Of a stretch of DNA of 64,000 nucleotides, positions 19,913-34,259 are shown in pieces. The first letter of the stretch is position 1; each line of letters begins with the position of its first letter. Below the pieces are notes generated by a model. That model made no database searches, was not told the origin of the DNA, and saw only the letters and a list, made by a program, of their open reading frames with translations. Origin of the DNA: Nocardioides houyundeii (GTDB taxonomy: Bacteria; Actinomycetota; Actinomycetes; Propionibacteriales; Nocardioidaceae); NCBI RefSeq assembly GCF_002865585.1, contig NZ_CP025581.1, positions 2,046,001-2,110,000 of the forward strand. Reading direction: 5' to 3'. The position numbers were made by a program, and so were the translations under genes.

Positions 19913-21252
19913 ATGACCTGGTCCCCGACCCCCACCGCACACCCGGTGCTGGGCTGCGCCGCCACGATCATCACCGCCGTGCAGTCCGTCGCCCGGGTAG
20001 ATCCGGCATACATGCGCCTCGGGGACAAGGAACAAGCCCTGCTCGATCTCGCCCGCGCCCGGGACCTCGTCGAAGTTCTCTGGCTCCGGGTCATCGACTC
20101 CGCCGCGATGTTGCCGAGGACACCGGCGCCAAGGACATGGCCGCATGGCTGGCCGCCAACACCAACCTCGACCGCGGTGTCGCCGCCGGGGCGCAACACC
20201 TCGCCCGATCCCTGGAACGGGACTGGTTGAGCACGGGCACCGCAGTCCACGTCGGAGCCGTGACGATCGCCCAAGCCAAAGTGATTACCCGCTGCCTGGA
20301 CGACCTCACCGCCGTGGGCCGCGACCATCCCGACTGTGCAGTCACCCCCGAGATCCTGGCCCAGGCCGAGACCAGGCTGATCGACCTCGCAGCCAACCAC
20401 ACCCCGGGTGAGCTCCGCCGCCTTGGGGAGAAGATCCTCAGCGTCATCGCCCCCGACATCGCCGAAGAGACCGAACGCCGCCAACTCGAGGCCGCCGAAC
20501 GACGCGCCTCGGCCGCGACCCGGCTGACCATGCGACGCCGCGGCGACGGGTCCACCGACCTCTCCGCCCGAATCCCCGACGCCCTCGCCCGCCGACTCAA
20601 GACCTACCTCGACGCCTTTACCTCACCCCGCACCGGGCAAGGGCCCCGCGCCGGCATCATCGACCCCGCGACCGGCACCAAGACCCCCTTCGACCGCCTC
20701 CAAGGCCAAGCGTTTTGCGCCCTCATCGAATGTCTACCCACCGACCTGATGCCCCTGCACGGCGGATCCGCCACGTCGGTGGTCATCACCATCGACTTCG
20801 ACAAGCTCCGCACCGGCCTCGGCGAGGGCACCACCCTCGACGGCACGCGGATCACCGCCGAAAACGTCCGCCGACTGGCGTGCACCGCCAACCTGATCCC
20901 CGCGATCCTCGGCACCAAGTCCGAGATCCTGGACCTAGGCCGGTCCAGCCGGCTGTTCAGCAGAGCCCAACGCCTCAAAGAGGCCCTGAACCACCCCACC
21001 TGCCGCGCCCACGGCTGCTCCGTCCCTGCCACCTTCTGCGAAGCCCACCACTGGCGCACCCCCTGGTCCCAAGGCGGCACCACCAACGCCGACGAGCTCA
21101 AGCTCCTCTGCCCCTGGCATCACCACCGCACCCACGACACCACCTACCTCACCAAACACCACCCCGACGGGTCCGTGAGGTTCCACAAGAGGCGGTACGT
21201 CGACAAGACCCCCGGTGTCGCGTCACCCAGCCAGGACGGGTCCACTCACTAG
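19913..21252 (+). pseudogene. HNH endonuclease of the DUF222/13E12 repeat family, frameshifted
   Basis: Members carry an N-terminal DUF222 region and a C-terminal HNH nuclease domain and are scattered, multicopy genes in actinobacteria. The first frame (ATG 19913) ends out of phase. From about 20105 the correct reading continues in another frame (AEDTGAKDMAAWL if one G is added near 20106) to the stop at 21252. Joined, it is 446 aa, a normal length. The HNH end is intact: C-R-A-H-G-C followed by FCEAHHWRTPWSQGGTTNADELKLLCPWHHHRTH. GC and codon use are lower than in the flanking operon, in line with lateral spread. Either a decayed copy or a one-base assembly error. Its 3-prime end overlaps the next gene tail to tail by 4 bp. 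Confidence 0.88.
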
Positions 21253-22133
21253 GCGGCTGCCCTGTCGCGCGTAAGCTCCCGGGCCTTGGCGTGCCCCGAC
21301 GTCAGCGCCCAGCGAACAACCCCCGTCGAGACGTGCCCTAGTCCTCGGGCCACGGTCCGGTCGAGCCAGGGCCTGTTCGCCAGACCCAAGGGCTCGCGGC
21401 TCCACTCGGGAAGCAGACCCACGGCCGCGGTGCGCAGCATGGCGTAGCCGGGGCGGGCGGCAGCGGGCAGAGCCGGGTTCCACAGCACGTCGTGCACCGC
21501 CTCGCGCGCGGCGGGGGTGCTCCGCAGCTCCGGGCGGTAGGCCTCGAGCACACCCCTGAGGGAGGCGACGTCGCGCGGCGGCTCCACCACTCCCAGACGG
21601 GCCGCCACCAGCCCCGCCTGGGCGACGTACTCGTCCTGCTCGTCCGGGTCCAGCGGACGGTCGCCGTAGGCCTGGTGGGCCACCAGGAAGCTGTCGATCT
21701 CGGCGGCGTGCACCCAGGCGAGCAGGTGCGGGTCGCTCGCGACGTACGGCGTGCCGTCCGGAGTGGTCCCACGGACGTGCTCGTGGATGCGTCGCACCAG
21801 TGCGACCGCGCTCTCCGCCTGGTCCACGGGCCCGAAGGTGGTGACCGCCAGGAACTCCGAGGTGCGGGCCAGCCGCCCCCACAGGTCACCCCGGAAGCCG
21901 GAGTGCTCCGAGACAGCCTGCATCGCGACCGGGTGCAGCGTCTGCAGGACGACCGCGCGGATGCCGCCCACGAACATCGAGGCATCCCCGTGCACCCGGG
22001 CGACGGGGCTCCCCGGAGGGAACCAGCGAGGCCCGGGCGTGCCATGGATTCGCTCGCGTCGCGAAGGTCCGTCTGGACCGGCGACCCGAGCGAAGACGAA
22101 GTCGCCGAACTGGTCACGGATGTGTCGCATCAC
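21249..22133 (-). CDS. DUF2236 (oxygenase MpaB/Lcp-like fold) protein
   Basis: 294-aa protein of the DUF2236 family, which includes latex-clearing protein and fungal MpaB; proven members are heme proteins. Family blocks visible are ARVHGDASMFVGGIRAVVLQTLHPVAMQAV (about 45-74), the LLAWVHAAEIDSFLVAHQAY segment with histidines in the helical core, and TAAVGLLPEWSREPLG near the end. The start is GTG 22133 or the ATG right after it. It is a single gene facing the HNH gene. Its substrate cannot be inferred. Confidence 0.85.
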   Translation of the reverse strand: MMRHIRDQFGDFVFARVAGPDGPSRRERIHGTPGPRWFPPGSPVARVHGDASMFVGGIRAVVLQTLHPVAMQAVSEHSGFRGDLWGRLARTSEFLAVTTFGPVDQAESAVALVRRIHEHVRGTTPDGTPYVASDPHLLAWVHAAEIDSFLVAHQAYGDRPLDPDEQDEYVAQAGLVAARLGVVEPPRDVASLRGVLEAYRPELRSTPAAREAVHDVLWNPALPAAARPGYAMLRTAAVGLLPEWSREPLGLANRPWLDRTVARGLGHVSTGVVRWALTSGHAKARELTRDRAAA

Positions 22134-22168
22134 CCGAACCTAGCCGAGTGGCGCAACCGCAGCGGCGC

Positions 22169-22528
22169 CTAGAAGATGATGTCGCCGGCCTTGCGCCGGC
22201 TCCTCAGCAGCTGGATGGCCTCGTCGAGGATGTTGGCGGCCTCCGCGTCGGAACGCCGTTCCTTCACGTAGGCCAGATGGGTCTTGTAGGGCTCGATCTT
22301 CGGCGCCGGGGGCGGGTTCTCCGAGTCCAGGTTGGCGGGCAGCCCGCACTTGGGGCAGTCCCAGGTCTCGGGGACCACCGCCTCGATCGCGAAGGTCACC
22401 ACCGATCGGTGTGCGTGCGAGCAGTAGTAGGTCACCGCCTGACGCGGCGCCGCCTCTCCCCGCTCGGCCTCTCCCATTGGTCCAGCTCCGACCCGACTCC
22501 CTCGGATCGCATTCCCTCCACCAGCCAC
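22169..22528 (-). CDS. rbpA: RNA polymerase-binding protein RbpA
   Basis: Actinobacteria-specific transcription factor that binds sigma-A-type factors and stabilises the open complex. It has 119 aa. The core domain has a C-x(n)-C-x2-C pattern (YYCSHAHR and WDCPKCGLPA), followed by the linker PYKTHLAYVKERRSDAEA and the sigma-interaction helices ANILDEAIQLLRSRR. The start is GTG 22528 behind GGGAGGGA. It follows secG on the same strand, 42 bp on. Confidence 0.95.
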   Translation of the reverse strand: MAGGGNAIRGSRVGAGPMGEAERGEAAPRQAVTYYCSHAHRSVVTFAIEAVVPETWDCPKCGLPANLDSENPPPAPKIEPYKTHLAYVKERRSDAEAANILDEAIQLLRSRRKAGDIIF

Positions 22529-22570
22529 TTCTATCCCTCCCAGAAAAGAAATGCAGCAAACAATGAGCCC

Positions 22571-22801
22571 CTAGTAGGCCAGCAGCAATCCCAGAGCCAC
22601 GATGCACGAGAACCAGACGACCCCGACGCCGACGGTGAAGCGGTCGAGGTTGCGCTCGGCGACCGAGGAGCCGCCCAGCGAGCTGGACACCCCTCCGCCG
22701 AACATGTCAGAGAGCCCGCCCCCGCGCCCCTTGTGGAGCAGCACGAGCAGGATCATGATCAGACTGGAGATCATGAGCAGGGTCTGAAAGAGCAGAATCA
22801 C
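22571..22801 (-). CDS. secG: Preprotein translocase subunit SecG
   Basis: Small accessory subunit of the SecYEG channel. It has 76 aa with two transmembrane helices: LFQTLLMISSLIMILLVLL at the N-terminus and VGVGVVWFSCIVALGLLLAY at the C-terminus. Between them is the conserved loop HKGRGGGLSDMFGGG. It lies 28 bp behind tpiA, the usual tpiA-secG order of actinobacteria. The start is GTG 22801. Confidence 0.96.
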   Translation of the reverse strand: MILLFQTLLMISSLIMILLVLLHKGRGGGLSDMFGGGVSSSLGGSSVAERNLDRFTVGVGVVWFSCIVALGLLLAY

Positions 22802-22829
22802 GGCTGCAGCCTACGTCACTTCTGCCGAG

Positions 22830-23624
22830 TCATAGCACTGGCATGTCGTGGAAACGGCAAATTCCGCCGAATTCCTCGGCCTTCAGGCTCGCGCCGCCCA
22901 CCAGTGCGCCGTCCACGTCGGCCTTCTCCATGATCCCGGCCACGTTGGACGGCTTGACCGATCCGCCGTACAGCACCCGGCAGCCGTCCGCGGCGGCGTC
23001 GCCGTGGATCTGGCGGACCCGCTCGCGGATGGCGGCACAGACCTCCTGGGCGTCCTCGGGGGTGGCGACCTCACCCGTGCCGATGGCCCACACCGGCTCG
23101 TAGGCGACGACCAGGCCGGCCACCTGCTCGGCCGTGAAGCCGGCCAGCGAGCCGTCCAGCTGGGCCAGCGTGTAGTCCACGTGCTGGCCCGACTGCCGCA
23201 CCTCGAGGCCCTCCCCCACGCACACGATGGGCGTCATGCCGGCGGCCAGGGCCTTGTGCGCCTTGGCGTTGACCACGGCGTCGGTCTCCGCGTGGTACTC
23301 CCGCCGCTCGGAGTGACCGACCACCACGTAGGAGCAGCCCAGCTTGGCGAGCATCTGAGCGGAGATCTCACCGGTGTAGGCGCCGCTGTCGTGGACCGAC
23401 ACGTCCTGCGCGCCGTACCTCACCGAGAGTCGGTCGCCGTCGACCAGCGTCTGCACCGAGCGCAGGTCGGTGAACGGCGGCACCACCACGACCTCGACCC
23501 GGTTGAAGTCGTGGCGCTTGTCGGCCAGGGTCCAGGCGAGCTTCTGCACCAGGACCACCGCCTCCTGGTGGTTCAGATTCATCTTCCAGTTGCCCGCCAT
23601 CAGCGGCGTGCGGGTGGCACCCAT
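22830..23624 (-). CDS. tpiA: Triose-phosphate isomerase
   Basis: Interconverts dihydroxyacetone phosphate and glyceraldehyde 3-phosphate. It has 264 aa. The active site is present: NWKMN (Lys near residue 13), [10 protein letters not shown] (His) and [12 protein letters not shown] (Glu), with the phosphate loop [10 protein letters not shown]. Third gene of gap-pgk-tpiA-secG-rbpA. Confidence 0.97.
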   Translation of the reverse strand: MGATRTPLMAGNWKMNLNHQEAVVLVQKLAWTLADKRHDFNRVEVVVVPPFTDLRSVQTLVDGDRLSVRYGAQDVSVHDSGAYTGEISAQMLAKLGCSYVVVGHSERREYHAETDAVVNAKAHKALAAGMTPIVCVGEGLEVRQSGQHVDYTLAQLDGSLAGFTAEQVAGLVVAYEPVWAIGTGEVATPEDAQEVCAAIRERVRQIHGDAAADGCRVLYGGSVKPSNVAGIMEKADVDGALVGGASLKAEEFGGICRFHDMPVL

Positions 23625-23648
23625 CAGAGGTTCCTCTTCCTGAAGTGG

Positions 23649-24848
23649 TCAGCGTTCGAGAACGGCGATGCCGGGCAGTTCCTTGCCCTCGAGGTACTCC
23701 AGGCTGGCGCCGCCCCCGGTGGAGATGTGTCCGAAGGCCGACTCCTCGAAGCCCAGGGCGCGTACCGCGGCGGCGGAGTCGCCACCGCCGACCACCGAGA
23801 GGCCGTCGATCCCGGTCAGGGCCTGGGCCACCGCCCGGGTGCCCGCCGCGAAGGCCGGGACCTCGAAGACGCCCATGGGCCCGTTCCAGAAGACCGTGCG
23901 GGCTCCGGCCAGGGCCGCGGCGAAGGCCGCCGCGGAGTCCGGACCGATGTCGAGGCCGAGACAGTCCGCGGGGATCTCCGAGGCCGGCACCACCCTCGGG
24001 GCGGGCTCGCGCTCACCGGAGGGGAAGGCGGTGTCCACCACGATGTCGGTCGGCAGCACGATCTGCACGCCGCGCTGGGCGGCCTCGTCGAGGTAGCGGC
24101 GACACGTGTCGAGCTGGTCCTCCTCGAGCAGGCTCTTGCCGACCTCGTGGCCCTGAGCGGCGAGGAAGGTGAAGACCATCCCCCCGCCGATCAGCAGCTT
24201 GTCGGCCTTGTCCAGCAGGTTCTCGATCACGCCCAGCTTGTCCGAGACCTTGGACCCGCCGAGCACCACCACGTAGGGGCGCTCCGGCTCGACCGTCAGC
24301 CGGCGCAGCACGTCGATCTCCGCGGCGACCAGGTCTCCCATCGCGCTCGGCAGGCGCAGCGCCAGGTCGTAGACCGAGGCCTGCTTGCGGTGCACGACGC
24401 CGAAGCCGTCGGAGACGAAGGCATCGCCGAGCTGGGCGAGCTGGCCGGCGAAGGACGCCCGCACCTCGTCGTCCTTGCTCGTCTCACCCTCGTTGAACCG
24501 GACGTTCTCCAGCACCGCCACGTCGCCGTCGGCCAGCGCCGAGACCACCGAGGTGGCACTCTGGCCCACCGTGTCGTGGGCGAAGGCGACCTGGCGCCCC
24601 AGCAGCTCGCCCAAGCGGCGCGCCACCGGAGCCAGCGAGTACGCCGGGTCCGGGGTGCCCTTGGGGCGCCCCAGGTGCGCCATCACGACGACCTTCGCGC
24701 CTGCCTCCGAGAGGCGACGGATCGTGGGCACGCTGGCCCGGATCCGGCCGTCGTCGGCGATGCGGTCGCTGTCCAGCGGGACGTTCAGGTCCGACCGGAC
24801 GAGGACCCGCTTGCCGCGGAGGTCACCCAGGGAGTCGATGCCCGACAC
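23649..24848 (-). CDS. pgk: Phosphoglycerate kinase
   Basis: ATP-forming step of lower glycolysis. It has 399 aa, two Rossmann-like lobes. RSDLNVPLD lies near the N-terminus, [11 protein letters not shown] follows, LGGSKVSDK in the middle, and [13 protein letters not shown] at the nucleotide site. The start ATG 24848 is 1 bp from the gap stop; tpiA follows 24 bp later. Confidence 0.97.
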   Translation of the reverse strand: MSGIDSLGDLRGKRVLVRSDLNVPLDSDRIADDGRIRASVPTIRRLSEAGAKVVVMAHLGRPKGTPDPAYSLAPVARRLGELLGRQVAFAHDTVGQSATSVVSALADGDVAVLENVRFNEGETSKDDEVRASFAGQLAQLGDAFVSDGFGVVHRKQASVYDLALRLPSAMGDLVAAEIDVLRRLTVEPERPYVVVLGGSKVSDKLGVIENLLDKADKLLIGGGMVFTFLAAQGHEVGKSLLEEDQLDTCRRYLDEAAQRGVQIVLPTDIVVDTAFPSGEREPAPRVVPASEIPADCLGLDIGPDSAAAFAAALAGARTVFWNGPMGVFEVPAFAAGTRAVAQALTGIDGLSVVGGGDSAAAVRALGFEESAFGHISTGGGASLEYLEGKELPGIAVLER

Positions 24849-24849
24849 G

Positions 24850-25857
<1,008 letters not shown>

Positions 25858-26001
25858 CTAGCGGTGGGCTGACGGCGGAGCTGAGCCTACCGCGCCCCGT
25901 CAGCGCGCCCGCAGGCGCAGTCGTGATTGGGACGACACCGTCACGGCGCGCGACGATCACGGGTGCACCAGGGGCCACACCCCGACGCGCGCCACGCCGG
26001 C

Positions 26002-26988
26002 TCAGGCCTCGTCGGCCAGCATCTCCGGGGTGAGCGAGGACTCGGTGTCCGGGATCCCGCGGTCCTCGGCCATCTTGTCGGCCATGGCCAGCAGCCGCCG
26101 GATCCGGCCGGCGATGGCGTCCTTGGTGAGGACCGGCTCGTGCAGCTGGCCCAGCTCCTCCAGCGATGCCTGCTTGTGCTCCAGCCGCAGGTGACCGGCC
26201 AGCTTGAGGTGGTCGGGCACCTCGTCCCCGAGGATCTCCAGGGCGCGCTCCACCCGGGCGCCCGCCGCCACGGCGGCGCGCGCCGAGCGGCGCAGGTTGG
26301 CGTCGTCGAAGTTGGCCAGACGGTTCGCCGTGGCGCGGACCTCACGGCGCATCCGCCGCTCCTCCCACGCCATCAGGGTCTCGTGAGCGCCCAGGCGGGT
26401 GAGCAGGGCGCCGATCGCGTCCCCGTCGCGGATGACGACGCGGTCCACGCCGCGCACCTCCCGCGCCTTGGCGGAGATGCCGAGGCGCCGGGCCACGCCG
26501 ACCAGCGCCAGGGCCGCCTCCGGTCCGGGACACGTGACCTCCAGGGAGGAGGACCGGCCGGGCTCGGTGAGCGAGCCGTGCGCCAGGAAGGCGCCACGCC
26601 AGGCGGCGACGGCGTCGCAGCCGCCACCGGAGACCACGCCCGGGGGCAGACCGCGCACGGGACGACCACGGGCGTCCAGCAGCCCGGTCTGGCGGGCCAA
26701 CGCCTCGCCGTCCTTGACCACCCGCACCAGGTAGCGGCTGCCCTTGCGGATCCCGTGCCCCTGCACCATGACGACGTCCGACTGGTGGCCGTAGACCTCG
26801 GCGACGTCCTTGCGCAGCCGACGTGCGGCCGCGCCGGTGTCCAGCTCGGCTTCCACCACGATCCGCCCACTGACGATGTGCAGGCCGCCGGCGAACCGGA
26901 GCATCGAGGCCACCTCCGCCTTGCGGCAGCAGGTCTTGGTGATCTGGGTGTTGGCGAGCTCCGCCTTCACCTGAGCCGTCATCGCCAT
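26002..26988 (-). CDS. whiA: DNA-binding protein WhiA (sporulation/cell division regulator)
   Basis: 328-aa WhiA has an N-terminal domain related to LAGLIDADG homing nucleases and a C-terminal helix-turn-helix. Seen here are the opening [22 protein letters not shown], the [10 protein letters not shown] region, and the late [30 protein letters not shown] that forms the HTH. It is found in Gram-positive bacteria generally, sporulating or not, and sits in the usual uvrC-rapZ-yvcK-whiA order. The start is ATG 26988; a second ATG at 26982 is also possible. Confidence 0.97.
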   Translation of the reverse strand: MAMTAQVKAELANTQITKTCCRKAEVASMLRFAGGLHIVSGRIVVEAELDTGAAARRLRKDVAEVYGHQSDVVMVQGHGIRKGSRYLVRVVKDGEALARQTGLLDARGRPVRGLPPGVVSGGGCDAVAAWRGAFLAHGSLTEPGRSSSLEVTCPGPEAALALVGVARRLGISAKAREVRGVDRVVIRDGDAIGALLTRLGAHETLMAWEERRMRREVRATANRLANFDDANLRRSARAAVAAGARVERALEILGDEVPDHLKLAGHLRLEHKQASLEELGQLHEPVLTKDAIAGRIRRLLAMADKMAEDRGIPDTESSLTPEMLADEA

Positions 26989-27009
26989 GCGCGAATCCTG
27001 CCACGGACG

Positions 27010-27963
27010 TCAATCACCCGTGACCACTCCCGGCTTACTGCCCATCACGCTGTGCAGTACCTCACCCAGCTTGTCCGGATCATGGGCGCTGCTCCCGTCC
27101 CCACGGGCCACGTCGGCGACCACCAGGCTGCCGCCGAGCTCGGCCACGGCCCGGTCCAGCGCGGCACGGTCGCTCACCGACGTCGGGTCGGCGACGACGG
27201 CGTGCACCTTCAACCCCGGCGCCGTCGAGGCCAGGGCCGAGAGGTGGTCCGAGGGGGTGAAGCCCCCGGTCTCGCCGGCAGCCTCGAGGTTGAGCACCAC
27301 GACCAGGCGACCGCCCCGGGACACCAGTGTCTCGCGAAGCTGAGGGACCAGCAGGTGCGGGATGACGGAGGTGAACCACGAGCCCGGTCCCAGCACCACC
27401 CAGTCGGCCTCCTGGACCGCGAGCACCGCCTCCTTGCACGCCGGAGGGTCCGGGGGGTCGAGGGCGACCGAGCGGATCCGCCCCTGGGCGGTGGCCACGC
27501 TCACCTGGCCGCGCAGCACCGTGGCCCCCTGGGGGCCCTCCACCTCGGCGGTGATGTCGAGGGGGACGGTGGACATCGGCAGCACCCGGCCCCTGGCGCC
27601 GAGGAGCCTCCCGACCATGTCGAGTCCGGCCACCGGGTCGTCGAGCAGCTCCCACAGCCCGACGATCAGCAGGTTGCCCAGAGCATGCCCCTTCAGCTCG
27701 CCGTCCCCGTCGAACCGGTGCTGGAGCACCCGCATCCAGGTCTGGCCCCACTCCTCGTCCTCGCAGAGCGCCGAGAGCGCCATCCGCAGGTCACCCGGCG
27801 GCAGCACCTCGAACTCCCGGCGCAACCGCCCCGAGGACCCGCCGTCGTCGGCGACCGTCACCACCGCGGTGATGTCGGTGACCACCCGCCGCAGGGCCGA
27901 GAGGCTGGCATGGAGTCCGTGCCCGCCGCCGAGCGCCACCACCGAGGCCTGGTGAGGCGTCAT
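27010..27963 (-). CDS. YvcK family protein (UDP-GlcNAc-binding, CofD-like fold)
   Basis: 317-aa protein of the YvcK/CuvA family, required in several Gram-positives for cell-wall homeostasis on gluconeogenic carbon and known to bind UDP-sugars. GGGHGLHASLSALRR is the glycine-rich nucleotide loop, VTVADDGGSSGRLR and LPPGDLRMALSAL are family signatures, and GPGSWFTSVIPHLL lies in the second half. It is placed between rapZ and whiA; its ATG at 27963 overlaps the end region of rapZ (TGAGATG). Confidence 0.95.
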   Translation of the reverse strand: MTPHQASVVALGGGHGLHASLSALRRVVTDITAVVTVADDGGSSGRLRREFEVLPPGDLRMALSALCEDEEWGQTWMRVLQHRFDGDGELKGHALGNLLIVGLWELLDDPVAGLDMVGRLLGARGRVLPMSTVPLDITAEVEGPQGATVLRGQVSVATAQGRIRSVALDPPDPPACKEAVLAVQEADWVVLGPGSWFTSVIPHLLVPQLRETLVSRGGRLVVVLNLEAAGETGGFTPSDHLSALASTAPGLKVHAVVADPTSVSDRAALDRAVAELGGSLVVADVARGDGSSAHDPDKLGEVLHSVMGSKPGVVTGD

Positions 27964-27964
27964 C

Positions 27965-28828
27965 TCACTCCCGTCCGAGGTCGCGGTGGGTGGCGCGCAC
28001 GTCGTAGCCCTGGGCGAGCAGGCGGGCGGTGATCTCCTCGGTCATCGCGACGCTGCGGTGCTTGCCCCCGGTGCACCCGACCGCGACGGTCATGAACCGC
28101 TTGCCTTCCTTGAGGTAGCCCTTCGCGGCGATCTCCAGCAGCGGCAGGTAGCCGTCGAGGAACTCCTCGGCCCCGGACTGGCTCTTGACGTAGTCGGCGA
28201 CCGAGGGGTCCCGGCCGTTGCGCGGGCGCAGCTCGGGGATCCAGTGCGGGTTCGGCAGGAAGCGCATGTCCGCGACGAAGTCGGCGTCGACCGGGATGCC
28301 GTACTTGAACCCGAAGCTGATCACCGTCACCTTGAGCCGACGCGCCTCCGGCGACCCGAAGTGCTCCGCGATGCGGTCGGTCAGCTGGTGCACGTTCATC
28401 GCGCTGGTGTCGATCACCAGGTCGGCACCGCCGCGGATCTCCTCCAGCGCCACCCGTTCGCGTCGCAGCCCGTCGATCAGCCGCCCGCTGCCCTGCAGCG
28501 GGTGCGGCCTGCGCACCGCCTCCTGACGCCGTACCAGGACGTCATCGATCGCCTCGAGGTAGAGCAGCGTGGTGGGCCGTCCGGTCGCCTGCTGGTGCCG
28601 GTTGGCCGCCAGGCTGGTGAAGAACGAGCCCGACCGCACGTCGACCACCACGGCGATCGGCTGGGTCACGCCCCGGCTGTCGTCGACCAGGCGCACGACG
28701 TCGCGCACCAGGGTCGGTGGGAGGTTGTCGACGACGAAGTAGCCCAGGTCCTCCAGCTCCTTGGCCGCCGTGCTGCGACCCGCGCCGGTCATGCCGGTGA
28801 TGATCACCAGCTCTGCTGGCTGCTCCAT
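27965..28828 (-). CDS. rapZ: RNase adapter RapZ / nucleotide-binding protein (YvcJ family)
   Basis: 287-aa P-loop protein. The nucleotide loop is TGMTGAGRST, with Arg instead of the usual Lys; as I recall this substitution is common in actinobacterial members and so is not a defect. It also has YFVVDNLPPTLV, and the C-terminal RapZ domain with SFGFKYGIPVDADFVADMRFLPNP and VGCTGGKHRS. In E. coli RapZ controls GlmS synthesis through small RNAs; in actinobacteria the role is not settled. The ATG 28828 overlaps the uvrC stop. Confidence 0.95.
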   Translation of the reverse strand: MEQPAELVIITGMTGAGRSTAAKELEDLGYFVVDNLPPTLVRDVVRLVDDSRGVTQPIAVVVDVRSGSFFTSLAANRHQQATGRPTTLLYLEAIDDVLVRRQEAVRRPHPLQGSGRLIDGLRRERVALEEIRGGADLVIDTSAMNVHQLTDRIAEHFGSPEARRLKVTVISFGFKYGIPVDADFVADMRFLPNPHWIPELRPRNGRDPSVADYVKSQSGAEEFLDGYLPLLEIAAKGYLKEGKRFMTVAVGCTGGKHRSVAMTEEITARLLAQGYDVRATHRDLGRE

Positions 28829-30795
28829 CAGTCCTCCTCGATCTCGCCGGTGGCGGTGTTGATCCGGGTCCCAGTCTTCCCGCTGCCCTCCTGGACCGCG
28901 ACCGCCCCCTTGATGGCGGCAGCCGTGGCCGGTCCGATCCCGGGGACCAGCGCGATCTCGTCGACCTCGGCCAGTCGCAGCTTCTTCAGCGAGCCGAAGT
29001 GCCGCAGCAGCGCCTTGCGCCGTACCTCCCCCAGCCCGGGCACGTCGTCCAGCACGCTCTCCACCATGGTCCGGGAGCGCCGGCCGCGGTGGTGGGTGAT
29101 GGCGAAGCGGTGTGCCTCGTCGCGGATCCGCTGGAGCAGGTAGAGGCCCTCGCTGGTCCGCGGCAGGATCACCGGGTCCTCGTCGTCGGGGACCCAGACC
29201 TCCTCGAGCCGCTTGGCGAGACCGCACACCGGGATGTCGTCGATCCCGAGCTCGGCCAGGGCCTGCCTCGCCGCCGAGACCTGCGGCGGGCCGCCGTCGA
29301 CGACGACCAGGCCCGGGGCGTAGGCGAACTTGCGGGGACGACCGGTGTCGGGGTCCACGAGCATCGGGCCGGAGTCGGTGGACACCTCGGTGGACCGGGC
29401 CTGCTCGTCCAGCAGCCTGCGGAAGCGCCGGGTGATGACCTCGTGCATGGAGGCGACGTCGTTCTGCCCGTCCACCCCGCGGATCACGAAGCGGCGGTAC
29501 TCGCCCTTGCGCGGGAGGCCGTCCTCGAAGACGACCATGGAGGCCACCACCTCGGTGCCCTGAAGGTTGGAGACGTCGTAGCACTCGATGCGGAGCGGGA
29601 CCTCGTCGAGGCCGAGGGCCAGCTGGATCTCCTCCAGCGCCTTGTTGCGGGTGGTGAGGTCGCTGGCGCGCTTGGTCTTGTGCAGCATCAGGGCCTGGGC
29701 GGCGTTCTTGGCCACCGTCTCCTGCAGGGACTTCTTGTCCCCCCGCTGGGGCACCCGGATGGCGACCTTCGCGCCCCGCATCCCCGACAGCAGCTGCTCC
29801 ATCGTGCCGGTGTCGGGCGGCAGGGCCGGCACCAGCACCTCGCGCGGGATCGAGTCCGGCTCGCCGGCGTAGAGCTGGAGCAGGAAGTCCTCCACCAGCT
29901 GGGAGGTGTCCCCCTCGTCGGTGCGGTCGGCCACCCATCCCCGCTGGCCCCGGATCCGGCCGCCGCGCACGTAGAAGATCTGGACCGCCACCTCCAGCGG
30001 GTCCTCGGCCAGGGCGATGACGTCGGCGTCGGTGGCGTCGTTGAACACCACGGCCTGCTTCTCCAGGGACCGGTTCAGGGCGCCGAGGTCGTCGCGGAGC
30101 CGGGCCGCCTTCTCGAAGTCCATCGCCTCGGAGGCGGCGTACATCTCGCGCTCGACGCGCTTGAGGAAGGCGGCGGTGTTGCCGGCCATGAAGTCGCAGA
30201 AGTCGTCCACGATGCGCCGGTGCTCCTCGGCGCTCACCGCACCCACGCAGGGGGCCGAGCACTTGTCGATGTAGCCCAGCAGGCAGGGGCGGCCCACCTG
30301 CTGGGCGCGCTTGAAGACTCCGTTGCTGCACGAGCGCATCGGGAACACCCGGAGCAGCTGGTCGACGGTCTCCCGGATCGCCCAGGCATGGCTGTAGGGC
30401 CCGAAGTAGCGGACCCCCTTCTTCTTTGCTCCCCGGCCCACCATCACCCGCGGGAACTCCTCGCCGGTGGTCACCGCCAGCCACGGGTAGGACTTGTCGT
30501 CGCGGTACTTGACGTTGAAGCGCGGGTCGAACTCCTTGATCCAGGAGTACTCCAGCTGGAGCGCCTCGACCTCCGTGCGGACCACGGTCCACTCCACGCT
30601 GGCCCCGGTGGTCACCATCGAGGCGGTGCGCGGGTGCAGCCCGCGGACGTCGGCGAAGTACGACGACAGGCGTGAGCGCAGGTTCTTGGCCTTGCCGACG
30701 TAGATGACCCTGCCCCGGGAGTCGCGGAACCGGTACACCCCCGGCTGCGTCGGGATCGTCCCCGGCGCAGGACGGTAGGACGCCGGTACAGCCAT
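28828..30795 (-). CDS. uvrC: Excinuclease ABC subunit UvrC
   Basis: Makes both incisions in nucleotide-excision repair. It has 655 aa. The GIY-YIG domain is at the N-terminus ([20 protein letters not shown]). The UVR motif comes near residue 210 ([21 protein letters not shown]), then the RNase H-like domain with [21 protein letters not shown], and the C-terminal helix-hairpin-helix pair ([34 protein letters not shown]). First gene of uvrC-rapZ-yvcK-whiA. Its start ATG 30795 has no LexA box nearby, unlike uvrA. Confidence 0.97.
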   Translation of the reverse strand: MAVPASYRPAPGTIPTQPGVYRFRDSRGRVIYVGKAKNLRSRLSSYFADVRGLHPRTASMVTTGASVEWTVVRTEVEALQLEYSWIKEFDPRFNVKYRDDKSYPWLAVTTGEEFPRVMVGRGAKKKGVRYFGPYSHAWAIRETVDQLLRVFPMRSCSNGVFKRAQQVGRPCLLGYIDKCSAPCVGAVSAEEHRRIVDDFCDFMAGNTAAFLKRVEREMYAASEAMDFEKAARLRDDLGALNRSLEKQAVVFNDATDADVIALAEDPLEVAVQIFYVRGGRIRGQRGWVADRTDEGDTSQLVEDFLLQLYAGEPDSIPREVLVPALPPDTGTMEQLLSGMRGAKVAIRVPQRGDKKSLQETVAKNAAQALMLHKTKRASDLTTRNKALEEIQLALGLDEVPLRIECYDVSNLQGTEVVASMVVFEDGLPRKGEYRRFVIRGVDGQNDVASMHEVITRRFRRLLDEQARSTEVSTDSGPMLVDPDTGRPRKFAYAPGLVVVDGGPPQVSAARQALAELGIDDIPVCGLAKRLEEVWVPDDEDPVILPRTSEGLYLLQRIRDEAHRFAITHHRGRRSRTMVESVLDDVPGLGEVRRKALLRHFGSLKKLRLAEVDEIALVPGIGPATAAAIKGAVAVQEGSGKTGTRINTATGEIEED

Positions 30796-30866
30796 GTCAC
30801 AACCCTACGTTCGGGCGCCGACCGCGGTCGGCGCGTCCTGTCCGCCAGCGCGGTCCGCCAGCGCCC

Positions 30867-31309
30867 TCAGGCGCGGATGATCTTCGAGCCCGACACCGTG
30901 ATCGGGACCTCGGTCAGCGCGCTGGTCGCCGGTCCCTCGAGCACCGAGCCGTCCTCGAGGGAGAAGGCGCTGCCGTGGCACCGGCACGGGATCTCCCCCT
31001 CGGAGCTCGAGCTCACCAGGCACCCCTGGTGCGTGCAGACCGCGCTGAAGCACTTGAACTCGCCCTCGGCAGGCTGGGCGACCACCAGCTTGAGATCCGG
31101 GTAGACGGCACAGGCGCCGACCCCGATGTCCGCGGTCGAGGCGATCGCCACCCCGCTGCGCGGCGCCTCGGCCGGCACGGCGGAGTGGTCCTCCGCGGTG
31201 TCGTCACCGTCACCGCCGCAGGCACTGAGCAGCGGGATGCCGATCCCTGTCAGGGCGGCCCCGGCGAGGGTGGCGCGTCGGCTCGGTCCGTCGATGCTGG
31301 TTCGGGGGT

Positions 31310-31313
<4 letters not shown>
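30867..31313 (-). CDS. Tat-exported Rieske [2Fe-2S] lipoprotein
   Basis: 148-aa protein. A twin-arginine signal ([11 protein letters not shown]) runs into a lipobox LLSAC, with the lipidated cysteine near residue 32, then a Ser/Asp-rich linker. The Rieske domain has both ligand boxes, CTHQGC and CRCHGS, so the cluster should form outside the membrane. It starts at GTG 31313, overlapping the uvrA stop region, so it is expressed with uvrA although no functional link is obvious. Similar small lipoproteins are widespread in actinobacteria; the redox partner is unknown. Confidence 0.88.
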
Positions 31314-34192
<2,879 letters not shown>

Positions 34193-34213
34193 AGATTTCC
34201 TCAACACGTTGTT

Positions 34214-34227
34214 CGAACACGTGTTCG
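34214..34227. promoter_or_regulatory. LexA (SOS) box upstream of uvrA
   Basis: The sequence CGAACACGTGTTCG is a perfect palindrome matching the Gram-positive/actinobacterial LexA consensus CGAAC-N4-GTTCG. It lies 22 bp before the uvrA GTG and 33 bp before the divergent gene at 34260, so it could control either. uvrA is a known LexA target in related bacteria. No comparable box was found before uvrC or uvrB in this window. Confidence 0.9.
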
Positions 34228-34259
34228 CCATGGTAGCAAGCCGGGGCAAGTACGCTTCA

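Noticed and set aside
27965..30592. An 875-codon minus-strand open frame across rapZ and uvrC
   Set aside because: Its first part is the out-of-frame shadow of uvrC; only the last 287 codons (from 28828) are RapZ.
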